64,000 nucleotides of DNA from the NCBI GenBank assembly GCA_003254925.1, contig QANZ01055544.1:34239-98238 (forward strand). The letters run 5' to 3'. This document shows, in pieces, positions 45,618-56,301 of the stretch (the stretch's first letter is position 1; every line of letters begins with the position of its first letter). The position numbers were made by a program, and so were the translations under genes. The notes under the pieces are model-generated. The model had not been told where the DNA came from. It worked only from the letters and a program-made list of their open reading frames with translations, and made no database searches. This DNA is from Chamaecrista fasciculata (taxonomy: Eukaryota; Streptophyta; Magnoliopsida; Fabales; Fabaceae).

Positions 45618-47690
45618 TGTTGGAGATTATAGAACAAACGCAGCGGAAAAGGTAAAATAAAAATTTTTATAATCTCCTCCACAGGATCCACTAATTGTGT
45701 TTATACCAGTGAGATAAGATGTTTACCTAAATCAAACGGATGCTTGAATGATTGCAATTCCAAGAAGTCCACAGACTCGTGTCCTTCCTCTGCCAGTGAT
45801 CCACACGAACAGTTTGGCAGATACTCAGGTGCTAGCCTCCAATCTCTTCTCCAAGAGATTATGGGAACCGATCTACAATCTTGGAATTTCAAGAACATTT
45901 CTTGAAATATCAAAGAACAAGTGGCGCACTACCAAGAACGAATTTCTTGGCCAATGACTCTAGGGTTTTTCGCCTCTCCTCACTCTCACACACACAAATC
46001 GCCTCTTAGCCCTAGGATTAGGGTTAGGTCGAATTTTTCCTCATCTTCTATGATATATGCGACTTGCATGTGTTTATAAAGAGTTCCCACTCCTCAAATT
46101 AGCGAATCACAAAATCTTGATTATAAGATTACATTAATATTATAATTCAAGATTAAAAGGCAATCTTAATTTAAATTTCGAGATCATATCTTGAAATCCA
46201 GAATGCACACTTCCCATTGGTTGGAATGAGTCAAGAGGATTTGAATTCTTAATTAAAATATTACATTAATATCTTAACTTAAAATTCAAAATGCATTCTT
46301 GAAATTCAAAATGCAAGATCAAATCTTGCATTTGAATCTCCAAGATTTCACCCCCCCCTTTATTAGTTTTATAGGAATCTAATAAATAAGATAACAATCC
46401 TAACTCTTAGGAAGTTATAACCAACTTATTAACTTCCCTAACAAATTGAATTAAAATATTACCCTAATATCTTAATTCAAATTTGAATCTTGAATTCAAA
46501 TTAACAAAATCATATTTCATTAACTAATTCAAGAGTGAGGCGCCACCTCCTCATCTTATTCTTCAATTTTAGAGAATTTCATAAATCAATAATCCCCTGA
46601 CTCTTAGGAGACTTAGTCAATTCATTATTCCCTAATATCTTAAATAAGAATTCAATTGTAAATAGATTAATCAAATTAACTATTTAACAATGAATATATT
46701 TAAACTTGTCTAACAAATTTAAATATCACAAATGTAGATTGTATTTAAGACAAGACTTCATGTCCTAAGACATTCAACTATGTCTTAAATTGTGTCACTA
46801 AAGTGACTCACGAATTAAACCCTAATTCGTGTCCCATTACAGTATCTTGATCCTGCCCATGCGTGACCCAGCAGACCTCATGTGAAATTGGCAGCAAGCC
46901 ATCTCTATGACTCACAAGTCAAGAGAGAACTCTAGCAAGCCATCACGACTACCCAAAACACGTGAGTTATAGTTTTAACATAAACGACTTAACCTTAGTA
47001 CCACCTTTGTCATAATCCCTATTGTCACACGATATTTTGGTCATGGATAAGGCATGGGAAAGTCATCCTTGTAACCCAAACCATAACTTTCTCGATTCCT
47101 TGAGTTAGTCCCATTACCCTGTGTGGCCACACATTCCATGGACAAACTCATCGAGGGGCCCAGACAAATATCTCTCATCTTAATGAGGGACAAAATTCCT
47201 TATTGGTCAACCACATTCCTCAGCACGACAAACAACTAAACCCGTACCTAGCCTGTATGGCTACCCTGTTACGGGCAACGTTGGACTAGGCCAAAGTTCA
47301 GCATCTACAACGCCGGAATAATTAAGACCTTAGGTCTAAGGGCATCGTGACAGGTGTACAGGAGAGACTAGCTTATGACTAAACCCATGCAGGACTCTCC
47401 GAGTCGGTCCAGCAACTTGTAACCCATTACATAATTGCACCATGACTCTCGAGAAGCATTACATGTGTGTATCTATATACACTGAAGTCATCTGGTCTAA
47501 GTTCATTCACGTTCCCACGTGAATAATCGACCAGGGAAAGTTTAGAATAATTATCACATAATTAATCAAGGATTGTTATCACAGTAAACATGCTAATAAT
47601 ATGATAACGACATAATTTATCATTCATACATCATTCAAACAATATGTTCAAACATATAAAATGATTGGCTCTAGGGCACAATCTCCATCA
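45618..47690 (-). repeat. copia-1 5' LTR
   Basis: Plus-strand TGTTGGAGATT...AATCTCCATCA, as in the 3' LTR. A TTTATAAAG word near 46073-46083 reads CTTTATAAA on the element strand and is the best TATA candidate. Confidence 0.92.
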
Positions 47691-47890
47691 GCCGACACCG
47701 ACGTTGTCGACCTCCACTACATACAAGGCAGGACGCCTACATCAGAAACTACATCAAAAGCCACAAAAACAGAGATCACCCTCCTGTCTAACGCCCAAGA
47801 TTTCCCCATGTCGCAGATGAAGTCGACGATGATGCTGGTGAGGAGACGAAGACGATGAAAGATTTTATAGATCTTGAATTCCAGATCTAA
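47691..47890 (+). pseudogene. Captured host gene, 3' part
   Basis: Directly after the copia target copy the host frame resumes in phase with 38462-38589 (ADTDVVDLHYIQG), but then runs to an arginine-rich end at 47858 that looks out of frame. The neighbouring frame reads far more like a natural protein: QDAYIRNYIKSHKNRDHPPV, one TAA stop, then HVADEVDDDAGEETKTMKDF and a stop at 47888-47890. The acidic character matches the 5' part. I infer one frameshift near 47725 and one nonsense change in a protein of roughly 110 residues. The following 137 bases up to the N at 48028 end in a GC-rich stretch and G run with no further frame. Family unknown; it may also be a joined pair of exons from different genes. 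Confidence 0.5.
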
Positions 47891-48028
47891 CACCTTAATA
47901 GTATATAGTTCCACCGTCCATGTTGTTTTCATTTGGGTGAATTAATAATTAATATTAGTAGTTGGATCTTAAAAAGTTAGAGATCTTGAATTTGGTGCGG
48001 CGGAGCTCGTCGCGGGGAGGGGGGGGGN

Positions 48029-48284
48029 CACTTAAAATCTTAATTTACTTATTTTTTTTATGTTTTGATCTTATTATAAAAAGAAAAAGGACCTTAATAT
48101 AAGAAAATAAAACTTTTGCGGATGAAAATTTATTTTTCCTCTTTTTTTCAACGAAAAAATGGATGGAAAACGTTAGAGGGACCAACTTTGACAAGTTTTG
48201 AATAACTGAGGGACCAATATGGGACGAAAAATAACTAAGAAACCTATTTGGAACAATAAGCATAACAGAAGGACCAATGTGGTC
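48029..48284 (-). repeat. Pack-MULE right terminal inverted repeat
   Basis: Starts CACTTAAAATCTTAATTTAC immediately after an N (48028) and ends GGACCAATGTGGTC. Reverse complement of 38095-38357. Confidence 0.85.
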
Positions 48285-48336
48285 TATTTAATTTATCTGT
48301 TTGTTTGTCATCACAAGAAATTGTACCATAATCTTA

Positions 48337-49215
48337 GGGCTTGTTTGGGAACCTATCATCCCAAACTCATCCTATTCTAATCCTGATCTCAACTTAAAAT
48401 TAGATGAACAGTCCAGTTTGGGTGTTTGTGTGACACATAATCTCAGCTCATCTCATCCAAATCATCATCCCATTTATCATACATTTACTAACATACCCCT
48501 ACTCAAATACCTATAATTACCTATACTCTAATACAAATATAAAAAAACTATTTAGCAAAATAGTAATTTTCTCATCTCAATCTCCATCCCATTTCATTAA
48601 AAGAATTTTAATGTTATTTTCATTTTGCCCCATAATCTCATCCAATAGGATGGACCAAAATCCATCATCCCATAGGATTGAGAAATCACGCTTTCCAAGA
48701 TCATCTCATCCCAATATCATCCCAGTCAAACCCCACCCAAACACCTATCATCTCATCTCAATCTCCATCTCAACATCATTAATTTCGGAAATGGATCCTC
48801 TAGAGTTTCTTTCTCTACATTTCTTGTAGAGTATGAGAGAGAAAGGAAGAAAAAAGAAGAGAGAGAAAGAGAAAATTTGGTTTTTATATATTTTTATTTT
48901 ATGGAATCCATATTTTTACTCTAACTCCATAAGAAATGCACGGGAAGGAACTCTAGAGGATCCAAACCCATACTATTTCATACCATTTCTACCCCTATAC
49001 AAATTAAAAAAAATCCATAATCATATTTTAACCAACCACAATCATTACATACCCTTTTATATAATTTCACACCCTATCATACATCATTTTCTCTCAAACC
49101 ATCCAAATACCATTACATCATTTCATCTCATCCTAATTTCAACATCATCTCATCTCATCTCATAGGTTGAGATTGGATTGAGATTGGATTGAACTAAAAG
49201 TTCCCAAACAAGCCC
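48337..49215. mobile_element. PIF/Harbinger (Tourist-like) MITE
   Basis: Perfect inverted ends GGGCTTGTTTGGGAAC / GTTCCCAAACAAGCCC with a 3-bp TTA target duplication (48334-48336, 49216-49218), both diagnostic of Tourist elements. The interior is made of ATC/CATCTC-rich repeats mirrored left and right. Carries a smaller foldback at 48793-48963. No transposase. Confidence 0.9.
48793..48963. mobile_element. Small foldback element nested in the Tourist MITE
   Basis: Ends GGATCCTCTAGAGTTTCTTT and, mirrored, GAAGGAACTCTAGAGGATCC; 171 bases, centre AT-rich. No clear target duplication beyond AAA on both sides. Confidence 0.65.
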
Positions 49216-49218
49216 TTA

Positions 49219-50445
49219 GCGTTTCAAACTCCAATCTGAAGCAATTAATGATGTTATCTTTTAAAATTTTGATATAGAGAGTTTGACCATTCCAAGTTGA
49301 GTTTAACTATTTCAAAGTTTATCATTGATTCTCGTTCATTGACATTAGTTGATGTGAGTTATAATATTTAATAAGGTAAAATTTTATCAATTCGGCCTAG
49401 TACTCTTATTTGATGAGCTGGATTAATTTACTACACTCATCAAATTAATTTTTATTTTTTATTTTTTATTTTTTAATTTTAAATATTTTCTTAATGCTAA
49501 AATTTATAATATGATGATAAAGTAGTTTATTATCGTATTTTAATACTAATATATTTTTTTTTTCATACAAGAATTTATAAAATATATTTTTTTATAAAAA
49601 AATAAATAAATGAGTTAATGAGCGAATTTACCAACTCACTAAGTTGATTTATCACGGCTTATAGGTTAAGTACCCGCATGAACTATAATCTTTGATGAAC
49701 AGAGATTTTAACAACTCGATTCATAAAAAAAAAAATGAATTAAATGAGTCAATTTAGTGGGTTGAGCATGTTTTGACAACACTAATTTTTTCTATCACAT
49801 CTATTTATATAAAAAAAGTATAAAAGTGTCAAAAAAAACTAGAGTATTAGAATTTATAACTCTTTATATTCTCTGTCAATAATTAAAAATCAGTAATTAG
49901 TTATTACTTTCTCCGGTTCTATATATTTCATGTTTTGGAGAATTTTTTTTCTAAAATATCTGATGTTTTACAAATTCAAGAGAACATTAATTATTTGTTT
50001 ACCATTTTATCCCTATTATATTTAGTAAAGTCATAAATAAATAAACATTTCCCAAGTAATTTAATAGGGATAGTTTAGTCTTTTTATCTTATTTTTCTGT
50101 TCATTTTAGGTGAACTAATCATTTCCTTAATCTATTAGCATTTACCTTAAACATCAAATATATAGAACCAGAGGGAGTAGCTATTTATTGATATATTGTA
50201 CAAAAAAAATTATTTATTGATATTAATTATAAAGCTATGAATACTGAATAGTTCTAAGCTTCTACTGGAAAAGGACATGACGTTCATTATATTGTCTGGC
50301 ATTTTAACAAGAATTCCACTAACAAAGAGGTGGGTTCATTTGGCATTTGGTTGAAATAATCATCAGCATGACATCATTTCACTTTGAAACAAAAGACTAC
50401 TACCTCAAATTGGTCCTAACTATATGAGATATTAGTCTTGTAATT
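49219..50445. other. AT-rich sequence holding one Stowaway MITE
   Basis: Low-complexity AT-rich DNA without credible genes. The only structured element is the MITE at 49907-50177. Confidence 0.6.
49907..50177. mobile_element. Stowaway-like (Tc1/mariner) MITE
   Basis: Ends CTTTCTCCGGTTCTATATAT and, mirrored, ATATATAGAACCAGAGGGAG, flanked by TA on each side (49905-49906, 50178-50179). The CTCCSTCCGTTC-type terminus and TA target are typical of Stowaway. 271 bases, non-coding. Confidence 0.85.
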
Positions 50446-50702
50446 AATTTAATGCATATCCATCACCTCTATCAATTTCCAATCAATTTAATTCCTCAAT
50501 CAAAAAATTGATTAGCAAATCAGTGCAACATATCAACCTCAAAAATATTTTGATTTTGAATGAAAAAAAACCCAAAAAATCCTCTCTTCATTCAAAATCC
50601 CACATCATCTCACCTTATGAGAAGATTGACCTCTCTTCATTCTCAACTTTTCTGATCTTGACTTTTCTCAGAGAACACTTTAGTCCTCCCTCAAATAATT
50701 TG

Positions 50703-50900
50703 TGTGGTATCTCCTCGTCGCTTGTACAACGCCTCTCCATTGCTTGTATAGCATCTCTCTTCGTCACCAACATAGTATCTCCTCATCACTTACGTGGCAT
50801 CTCCTCATCGCTTGCACAGCGTCGCCAGCACGGTATCTCTTCACCTGCATGACATCTTTTCTTGCTTGTGCAACATTTCCTCGTTGCCAACGTAATTCCT
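50703..50900. repeat. Degenerate minisatellite in TRIM interior
   Basis: Repeats of about 30 bases on the pattern GGTATCTCCTCATCGCTTGC, five to seven loosely conserved copies. They explain the frames found here on both strands. Confidence 0.65.
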
Positions 50901-50962
50901 CATCACGTTCGCCTTCCTCTCCCTTCTTCCTCCCTAGGCCGAAACCTGGCTCTGATACCACT

Positions 50963-51567
50963 TGTAGGGCCTCGACACCCACCACATTTACTAAAATAAA
51001 GGGAAGAGGAATATATAATCACGCACAAGAAATTTAACGTGGTTCGGTGCCTCAAGACCTACTTCACGGTCCCCTTAGAACGACTTCACTATAATTGTAA
51101 TTTTTGCAGGGACAAAATTACAAACCCTCCGCCTCAATACAATTTTTCACTGGAGAAACTTGTAAACTCTCTCTCACAACTATAATTTTAGAACGGAAAA
51201 ATTATAAACCCTCTCCCAAACATAATTTTTGCACGAAAAAAATTCTAAACCCTCTCCCAAACATAATTTTTGCACGGAAAAATTATAAATTCTCCCGAGA
51301 AGGTGAAAGCCCCCCTCCCATTTTTGGGACTTCACCACTCTCTCAAAACTACATCTTGGTGACGTTCATACACCACATCACTCATGAAGGAATTACCTCT
51401 ATTTGTAGGAAATTCACTTCATCTCCTCAATCTTGCAATTTAATGCATATACATCACCTCCATCAATTTCCAATCAATTTGATTCCTCAATCAAAAAATT
51501 GATTAGCAAATCAGTGCACCATTTCAACCTCATATATATTTTGATTTTGAATGAAAAAAGCCCAACA
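50963..51567 (-). repeat. TRIM-like element 5' LTR (605 bp)
   Basis: Plus-strand TGTAGGGCC...CCCAACA. It includes the AACGTGGTTCGGTGCCTC word that occurs in many plant LTRs and four tandem units around AATTATAAACCCTCTCCC (51110-51300). Confidence 0.8.
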
Positions 51568-51624
51568 CTTGGAACTAGCAGGGAGAGGGAGAGAGCTTTG
51601 AAACAAGAAATGGACTCAAAGGAT

Positions 51625-51804
51625 GGAAGAGTTGTCTAGTGGTTAGCTCACTTGGTCGCTTAAGTAAGTGTCGGGGGTTTGAATCCCGCCTTCTGTATGC
51701 AACAACCAATTGGCCAGCGGCAAATTCTTAAATGGAGTTCAGATCCGCGGAGGATTAGTCTTTAGTCTGTCAGGCTGAGGGATACCTTGGGTAACAAAAA
51801 ACAA
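51625..51804 (+). mobile_element. tRNA-derived SINE
   Basis: Contains a Pol III A box (TCTAGTGGTTAGCTC, about 51635-51649) and B box (GGGTTTGAATCCC, about 51675-51687) with tRNA-like spacing, then a non-tRNA body ending CCTTGGGTAACAAAAAACAAAG. Short CAAAG repeats on both sides may be a target duplication. It cannot fold into a functional tRNA. Confidence 0.85.
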
Positions 51805-53110
51805 AGATTAGGGTTGCTAAACTAATGCGGACACCCGTCGTAAGATGTCAAACGAATTAAATTAATAATACTTGAGCCTCGCAAGTATTACTATATTTAT
51901 TAGAATATAGTATAGATGCTAACCCAAGGTCGAATCTCTCGCGGAACTTCGTAGTTAAAGATAACTATTATTCATATGAATATCTATGAACTTAGGTGAT
52001 GCTATTAAGATAAGTATAAGAAAAATTATAAAAGGTGAATGAATAATAATATGAAGATATCCTAGAGAATAATCATGAATTCTACCATACTAGTTCATAA
52101 AGATACGGGATTGAAGTGTCACTTTAATTATGTAAAGAACCATAGTCAAAGGTATTAACCCGAAACTACGAATATAATAACTAAGAACAATGGTGAAAGA
52201 TCTAGAATTAGGATAGATAACTCAACCAAATTGGTAAATATGAGCATTTGTTATTGCTCTTCAAGGCAATCTATATTATTGCCGTATCGGAACAATGAAC
52301 AAATATAAGCAATAAAGAACAATCCTAATAACTATACTTTCTAATTAAGATAGATAGAACACTCTTTGTAAACCAACCATGCAAATAACATGGTTAAAGA
52401 GTAAACTTTATTAATCGTAAAAGAGATAGAGTCCAGGAATACCAAGTTTTATCCCTAATAAAGTACTGATCTATCAAATCAAACATATAATTGTACCTAG
52501 ATCTAAGAACAATTAACGAATAAACATAATTAAACTACAACTCCCTGGACTATGATGAACGATGAACTCCGGCTTCCTTCAGATTCTCCTCTAGGATAAA
52601 GACCGTTTAGGCTCTCATCATATGGAGACCTATTGACAGCTACTCTCTCTCTATTCTATTCTGCCTCCAGTTGAAGTGCTGGGGCGTTTCTGAGCGAATT
52701 GAGATGTGGAATGTCGAGCTCTATTTATAGGCGTGAGAATATACTTGGGGCGCAAGTCAAGGAACAAATTTGCACTTGGGTCGTTGGATGGGCCGGCGGC
52801 TTAGACTCGCGGCACAGTGAAATATCCGGAATATCTTCGTTGTATCTTGATATCTTGAATCCTGGCCATCCAAAACATATCTTTTATCTTTTAACTTGTG
52901 TGTGTTGTGGGACTCTTTACTTGGGCCGTCGGCTCAAGTAATGGCTCATCCTATTTTTACGCTGAAGGTTACTAGCTGACGTCATACTCTTCTCAAAGTC
53001 TTGTGCCGCAAGAAGTCCTATTTTGGGCTGGCGGCCCACATGGCGGCACAAGAGTATCTTGTGCTTTTTAATATCTTCTCGTTGATTCTAGATGATTCCC
53101 TTTGGTTAGA
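51805..53110 (-). repeat. Unassigned LTR-like sequence
   Basis: No gene. CAAGGTCGAATCTCTCGCGG (51925-51944) and a minus-strand TATA box (CCTATAAATAGAGCTC, 52716-52731) are of the kind seen in long LTRs of plant gypsy elements. I find no second copy, primer site or borders, so this is a tentative reading. Confidence 0.35.
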
Positions 53111-54094
53111 CCCTGTTTGGATATCTGAAACACTGAAAAACCCATTAAATAGCACTTATTTATAAAATACAATAAATAAATGCTAATTAACCTATTTTAT
53201 CCACTTTATTATGTCATACCTTGGTGCAGCCCTTAACACATTAATTGGTCTAATTACAATATATTATTATTTTAAACAAATTAAAAGAAGGCCAAATAAC
53301 TTGTTCATATTTGGGCTGATCATAAAAACTATAAACAAATTAAAAAGCGTTAAGAGCAATGTTATTAAGATTTTGATTGAAATCTTAAGATCTTACAAGC
53401 TTACAATCTTATTTAATCAAATCGATTCCGATAAGTAAGATCTAAATTTATTTGGGTCTTACTTAGATCTCGATCTTATATATTAAAAGTTACAATTTTA
53501 CATCTCATCAATTCTATGACCTTGTTATGAGAATTTACATTCTCTAAAAAAAAAAAAAATTAAATATCACTCTAGCAACAAGATGATGTATTTTATGAAA
53601 ATTATTTTAAATCAAATTATTTAATGACTTAATGAGATATTTTATTGAAATATGACAAATCTTAAATAAGTTTATGTTTATAAATGATATTTTTATGTTA
53701 TTATATTAGGTAATTGATAAGTTATTGATTATCTTACTTATATGTATATATATAATAAAAAATAAAAAAAGTAAAATGAGTACGGAGATGCATTTAAGTT
53801 AATTAAGTGGTAAATATATGATCTAAAAATTATAGTATTTATATTTAGACAAACTCTTACAATCTACATTTTAAGTTTACAATATGATTTTTATACCCTT
53901 TTACGAGTTTACTTAACTCTTGATTTTAACAACATCGAATATGATAATTAGATATATTTATTTTCTATATTCAACATATTATGTATGAATATTAGTTATT
54001 TAATTTTAGGGTGAACTATAAGGAAGATCTTTGTAGTTTAGGATAATTAGAGATCGGGTCTCTATGGTTCCAAAAAGTACCAAAATCGGGCTTG
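53111..54094. other. AT-rich sequence with a weak foldback
   Basis: Non-coding. GTTATTAAGATTTTGATTG near 53361 is loosely mirrored by CTTGATTTTAACAACATCG near 53917, suggesting a decayed foldback of about 580 bases; borders unclear. Confidence 0.4.
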
Positions 54095-54583
54095 CGGTTA
54101 TTTATTCAATTAGCAGAAAGGGCCATTGTTGTATATTTCTGTCAAAAAATTAGCGGGTTCTAGCGTTTTAATCAAGATTTCACTCATTCTTTCAAGATTT
54201 TCATTCATTTAAGTTTCTAATTTATCTCAGAATAATTTAGAAAGTTTATCAACTCCTTCACCTTCTTCTTTTTCTTTTAAAGGGAGAAGAGAAGAATTGA
54301 AGAGGAAGAAGAAGAAAGTGGAGGAGTTGAATAGAGTGAAAATGAAAATGAAGGTTATAGACTTATAATTTTATTTCTGTTTTGTAGGTTTCAGGACTTA
54401 TTTAATACATATGACAAACCTTATGGACTATCTTGAGATGAATTAGGGACCTAAATGAAAGAACACTCCTGAATTAAAGAACATCTTAAAAGAAGGGATG
54501 ATGATAAAAACGTTGGGATCTGTTAATTTTTAGACAAAAATATATCACTGGGACCCCTTCTACCAACGGAATTACTTCAAGCC
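54095..54583. mobile_element. Foldback element, borders partly lost
   Basis: Sequence from GGGCTTGCGGTTA through CATTTAAGTTTCTAATTTAT (54088-54225) is mirrored by 54425-54583 (AATTAGGGACCTAAATG ... TCAAGCCT). The centre is a purine-rich GAAGAGGAAGAAG block. Likely a Mutator-like MITE by style, but I cannot read a target duplication. Confidence 0.55.
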
Positions 54584-55395
54584 TAAATATTTAAAATATA
54601 TAATGTTACTTTATATGTATATATATTAAAACAAGTGATAGGATCTTATGATCTATAATCCGATTTTATGATTCAATTTATTTTATACATTTTTCTATTA
54701 TGATCAAGATATCAATCTCCATAGCTATCAGGATTCAGAATATCTCCCAACAATATTCATAGATCAAAACAAGTATATGAGAATGCGGAACATAGAGAAG
54801 AATAGATGAACACAAGCAATTTACCGTGGTTCGGTCAGTGTAACCTACATCCACCCAAGAACAAGGAACTTCACTATAAAGAATTCGAGTTTACAATAAC
54901 CTGATGAATGAATCACCTCGCAAGTCTTCTCTCCACAATTAGCTACTATTCTATTTATAGACATCCCAAACCCTAGATCCACAAGGATTACTTAACCTAA
55001 GCCCAATAGGCCCAAATACCTAATTCCTTAGCCACTAAGAATTCTATCCCAAAATATATGGTAACTAATTGAGATACAAGTCACATAAAAGATTACACAA
55101 GATATCCCAAATCTTAACAAATACGATTATAATCTTTACAAATCTTCCCCTTGACTTGAACTCCCGTACAAGTCTCCTAGAAGACTACAAATCTTCCCCT
55201 AGACTTGAACTCCCTTCATCAACATGAACACTTCCTTGTCTTGCCGCTCACCCACGAGCATCCTGGTATCACCTGGTACTACCCACGCCAACTATTGATC
55301 GCCTGAAGGCGGTCTCCCCAAGCTAGCTCAGTCAAAGATTAAACCAACCTTCGTCGTACCCTTTACCATGACGTCCATAACACTATCCACAGCAC

Positions 55396-55632
55396 TCAAG
55401 TATGGAACCCTTGATACTTGTTCCAACTCCCTTGCTGACTTCGGCAGAAGATCACTTGATAGCCTAAAATGAGAAACAATCTTCCTTCCTCTCCAAAATC
55501 CTTCATATCAAAATCTTCACCGATCTGTTCCTGTGCCTCTAAGACCTCAGTGTTATGAGAAAGGTCTCGCACATGCTCCCCTTCAGTGATATTGGGCTGA
55601 GCGGTCGGAGCATTATCAATCACTAGCTCCAT
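55396..55632 (-). pseudogene. copia-3 scrap of RT/linker
   Basis: A 78-codon frame. DFDMKDFGEEGRLFLILGYQV resembles the copia RT segment MKDLGE---ILG near the end of the palm. It is preceded by a stretch (LSHNTEVLEAQEQIGE) of the acidic linker type found between integrase and RT. The two parts belong several hundred residues apart, so most of the RT has been deleted between them. The LTR-proximal RNase H is also absent. Only a fossil; the identification rests on these short motifs and the position between LTR and integrase. Confidence 0.55.
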
Positions 55633-55843
55633 TTGGTCCCCACACCGAGATCTAACTTGGTTGAGCGGTCAGAGCGTTATCAATCACTAGACCCATTGAA
55701 AGTTACATCCCTACTGATCAACATCCCTGAAGACTTAGGATCCATGCACCACAACCTGCATCCACTCACTCCAGCTGCATATCTTAGAAATATGCACCTT
55801 CTTACCCTCTTCTCAAACTTGTCATCCTTCACTTGAGCAGACG

Positions 55844-56301
55844 CTAGCACCCAAACACTCTTAAGTGCTTGTAATCAGCAAACGATCCGGACCAAACCTC
55901 GAAAGGATTTTTATTCTCGATTGTCATGGATGGCGATCTATTTACCAAATAACAAGCATTATTGATCGCCTCAGCCCAAAAGTCCTTGCTCACACCTGCA
56001 TGTGAGAGCATGCTTCGTGTTTCATCATAAAGCGTCTTGTTCATCCGTTCTGCAACACCAGTCTGCTGTGGCGCTCCTGTGCACGTGCGGTGTTTCACAA
56101 TGCCTTTCCTGTTGCAAAACCCATTGAACTCATTGTTGCAGTATTCCAACCCATTATCAGTCCTAAGGCAACTCACTTTCCTTCCTGTCAGTTTCTCTAC
56201 CTTTGCCTTCCACTTGATAAATGTAGGAAATGCCTCATCCTTAGACTTAAGTATGTACACCCATGTCATTCTGGAATCATCAATCAACGTCATGTAATAC
56301 C
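55844..56301 (-). pseudogene. copia-3 integrase core, cut by copia-2
   Basis: A 149-codon frame with the integrase core: MTLIDDSRMTWVYILKSKDE, then SCLRTDNGLEYCNNEF holding the second catalytic aspartate, and TGVAERMNKTLYDETRSML holding the glutamate. It closes with FWAEAINNACYLVNRSPS and FEVWSG ... YKHLRVFGC. The first catalytic aspartate and the zinc finger should lie upstream, beyond the copia-2 insertion point at 56301/56302. One tyrosine of the usual IDDYSR motif is missing. The sequence is of the class that reads RTDNG-E with APQQTGVAER, distinct from copia-1 and copia-2 (RSDRGGEY, PQWNGVSERR), so it is another lineage. Confidence 0.85.

Larger units (their letters stand above)
38590..47690 (-). 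mobile_element. Ty1/copia element copia-1 (9.1 kb) inserted in the Pack-MULE
   Basis: LTRs of about 2.05 kb (38590-40634 and 45618-47690) flank a 4.98-kb interior on the minus strand. Primer site 45604-45616, purine-rich AGTGCAAGTGGGAGTT beside the 3' LTR, and gag-protease-integrase-RT-RNase H order place it in copia. Target copies GCTGA (38585-38589) and GCCGA (47691-47695) differ at one base. Stops and frameshifts leave it non-autonomous. Confidence 0.93.
38095..48284. mobile_element. Pack-MULE: Mutator-like element carrying a host gene fragment, split by a copia element
   Basis: Inverted arms of about 260 bases (38095-38357 and 48029-48284) with matching GGTCCCT-rich sequence. An exact 9-bp target duplication TATTTAATT (38086-38094, 48285-48293) identifies a Mutator-type insertion. 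Between the arms, once the 9.1-kb copia (38590-47690) is set aside, lie only about 560 bases: a CT tract, the start of a secreted-protein gene and a short 3' part. No transposase. Its size without the copia, about 1.1 kb, is ordinary for a Pack-MULE. Confidence 0.85.
50446..51567 (-). mobile_element. TRIM-like mini LTR retrotransposon, left LTR truncated
   Basis: The right LTR (50963-51567) and the last 130 bases of a left LTR (50446-50577) flank only about 385 bases of interior. The primer site (50948-50960, TGGTATCAGAGCC on the minus strand) and a purine-rich GAAGAGAGGA beside the left LTR give the orientation. The LTR ends CCCTACA/TGTTGGG match. No coding. Confidence 0.75.
54699..56301 (-). 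mobile_element. Rearranged Ty1/copia remnant (copia-3)
   Basis: An LTR-like block ends at 55140 (…AATCTTTACA, i.e. TGTAAAGATT on the element strand), followed by a purine tract (CAAGGGGAAGATT). It contains the ACCGTGGTTCGGT word and a minus-strand TATA box (GTCTATAAATAG, 54951-54962). The pol that follows is shuffled and incomplete. The insertion of copia-2 at 56302 cuts its integrase; the remainder should lie beyond the window. Confidence 0.75.

Noticed and set aside
51625-51700. Possible tRNA gene
   Set aside because: A and B boxes are present but the arms do not pair as a cloverleaf and the sequence continues into a SINE body.
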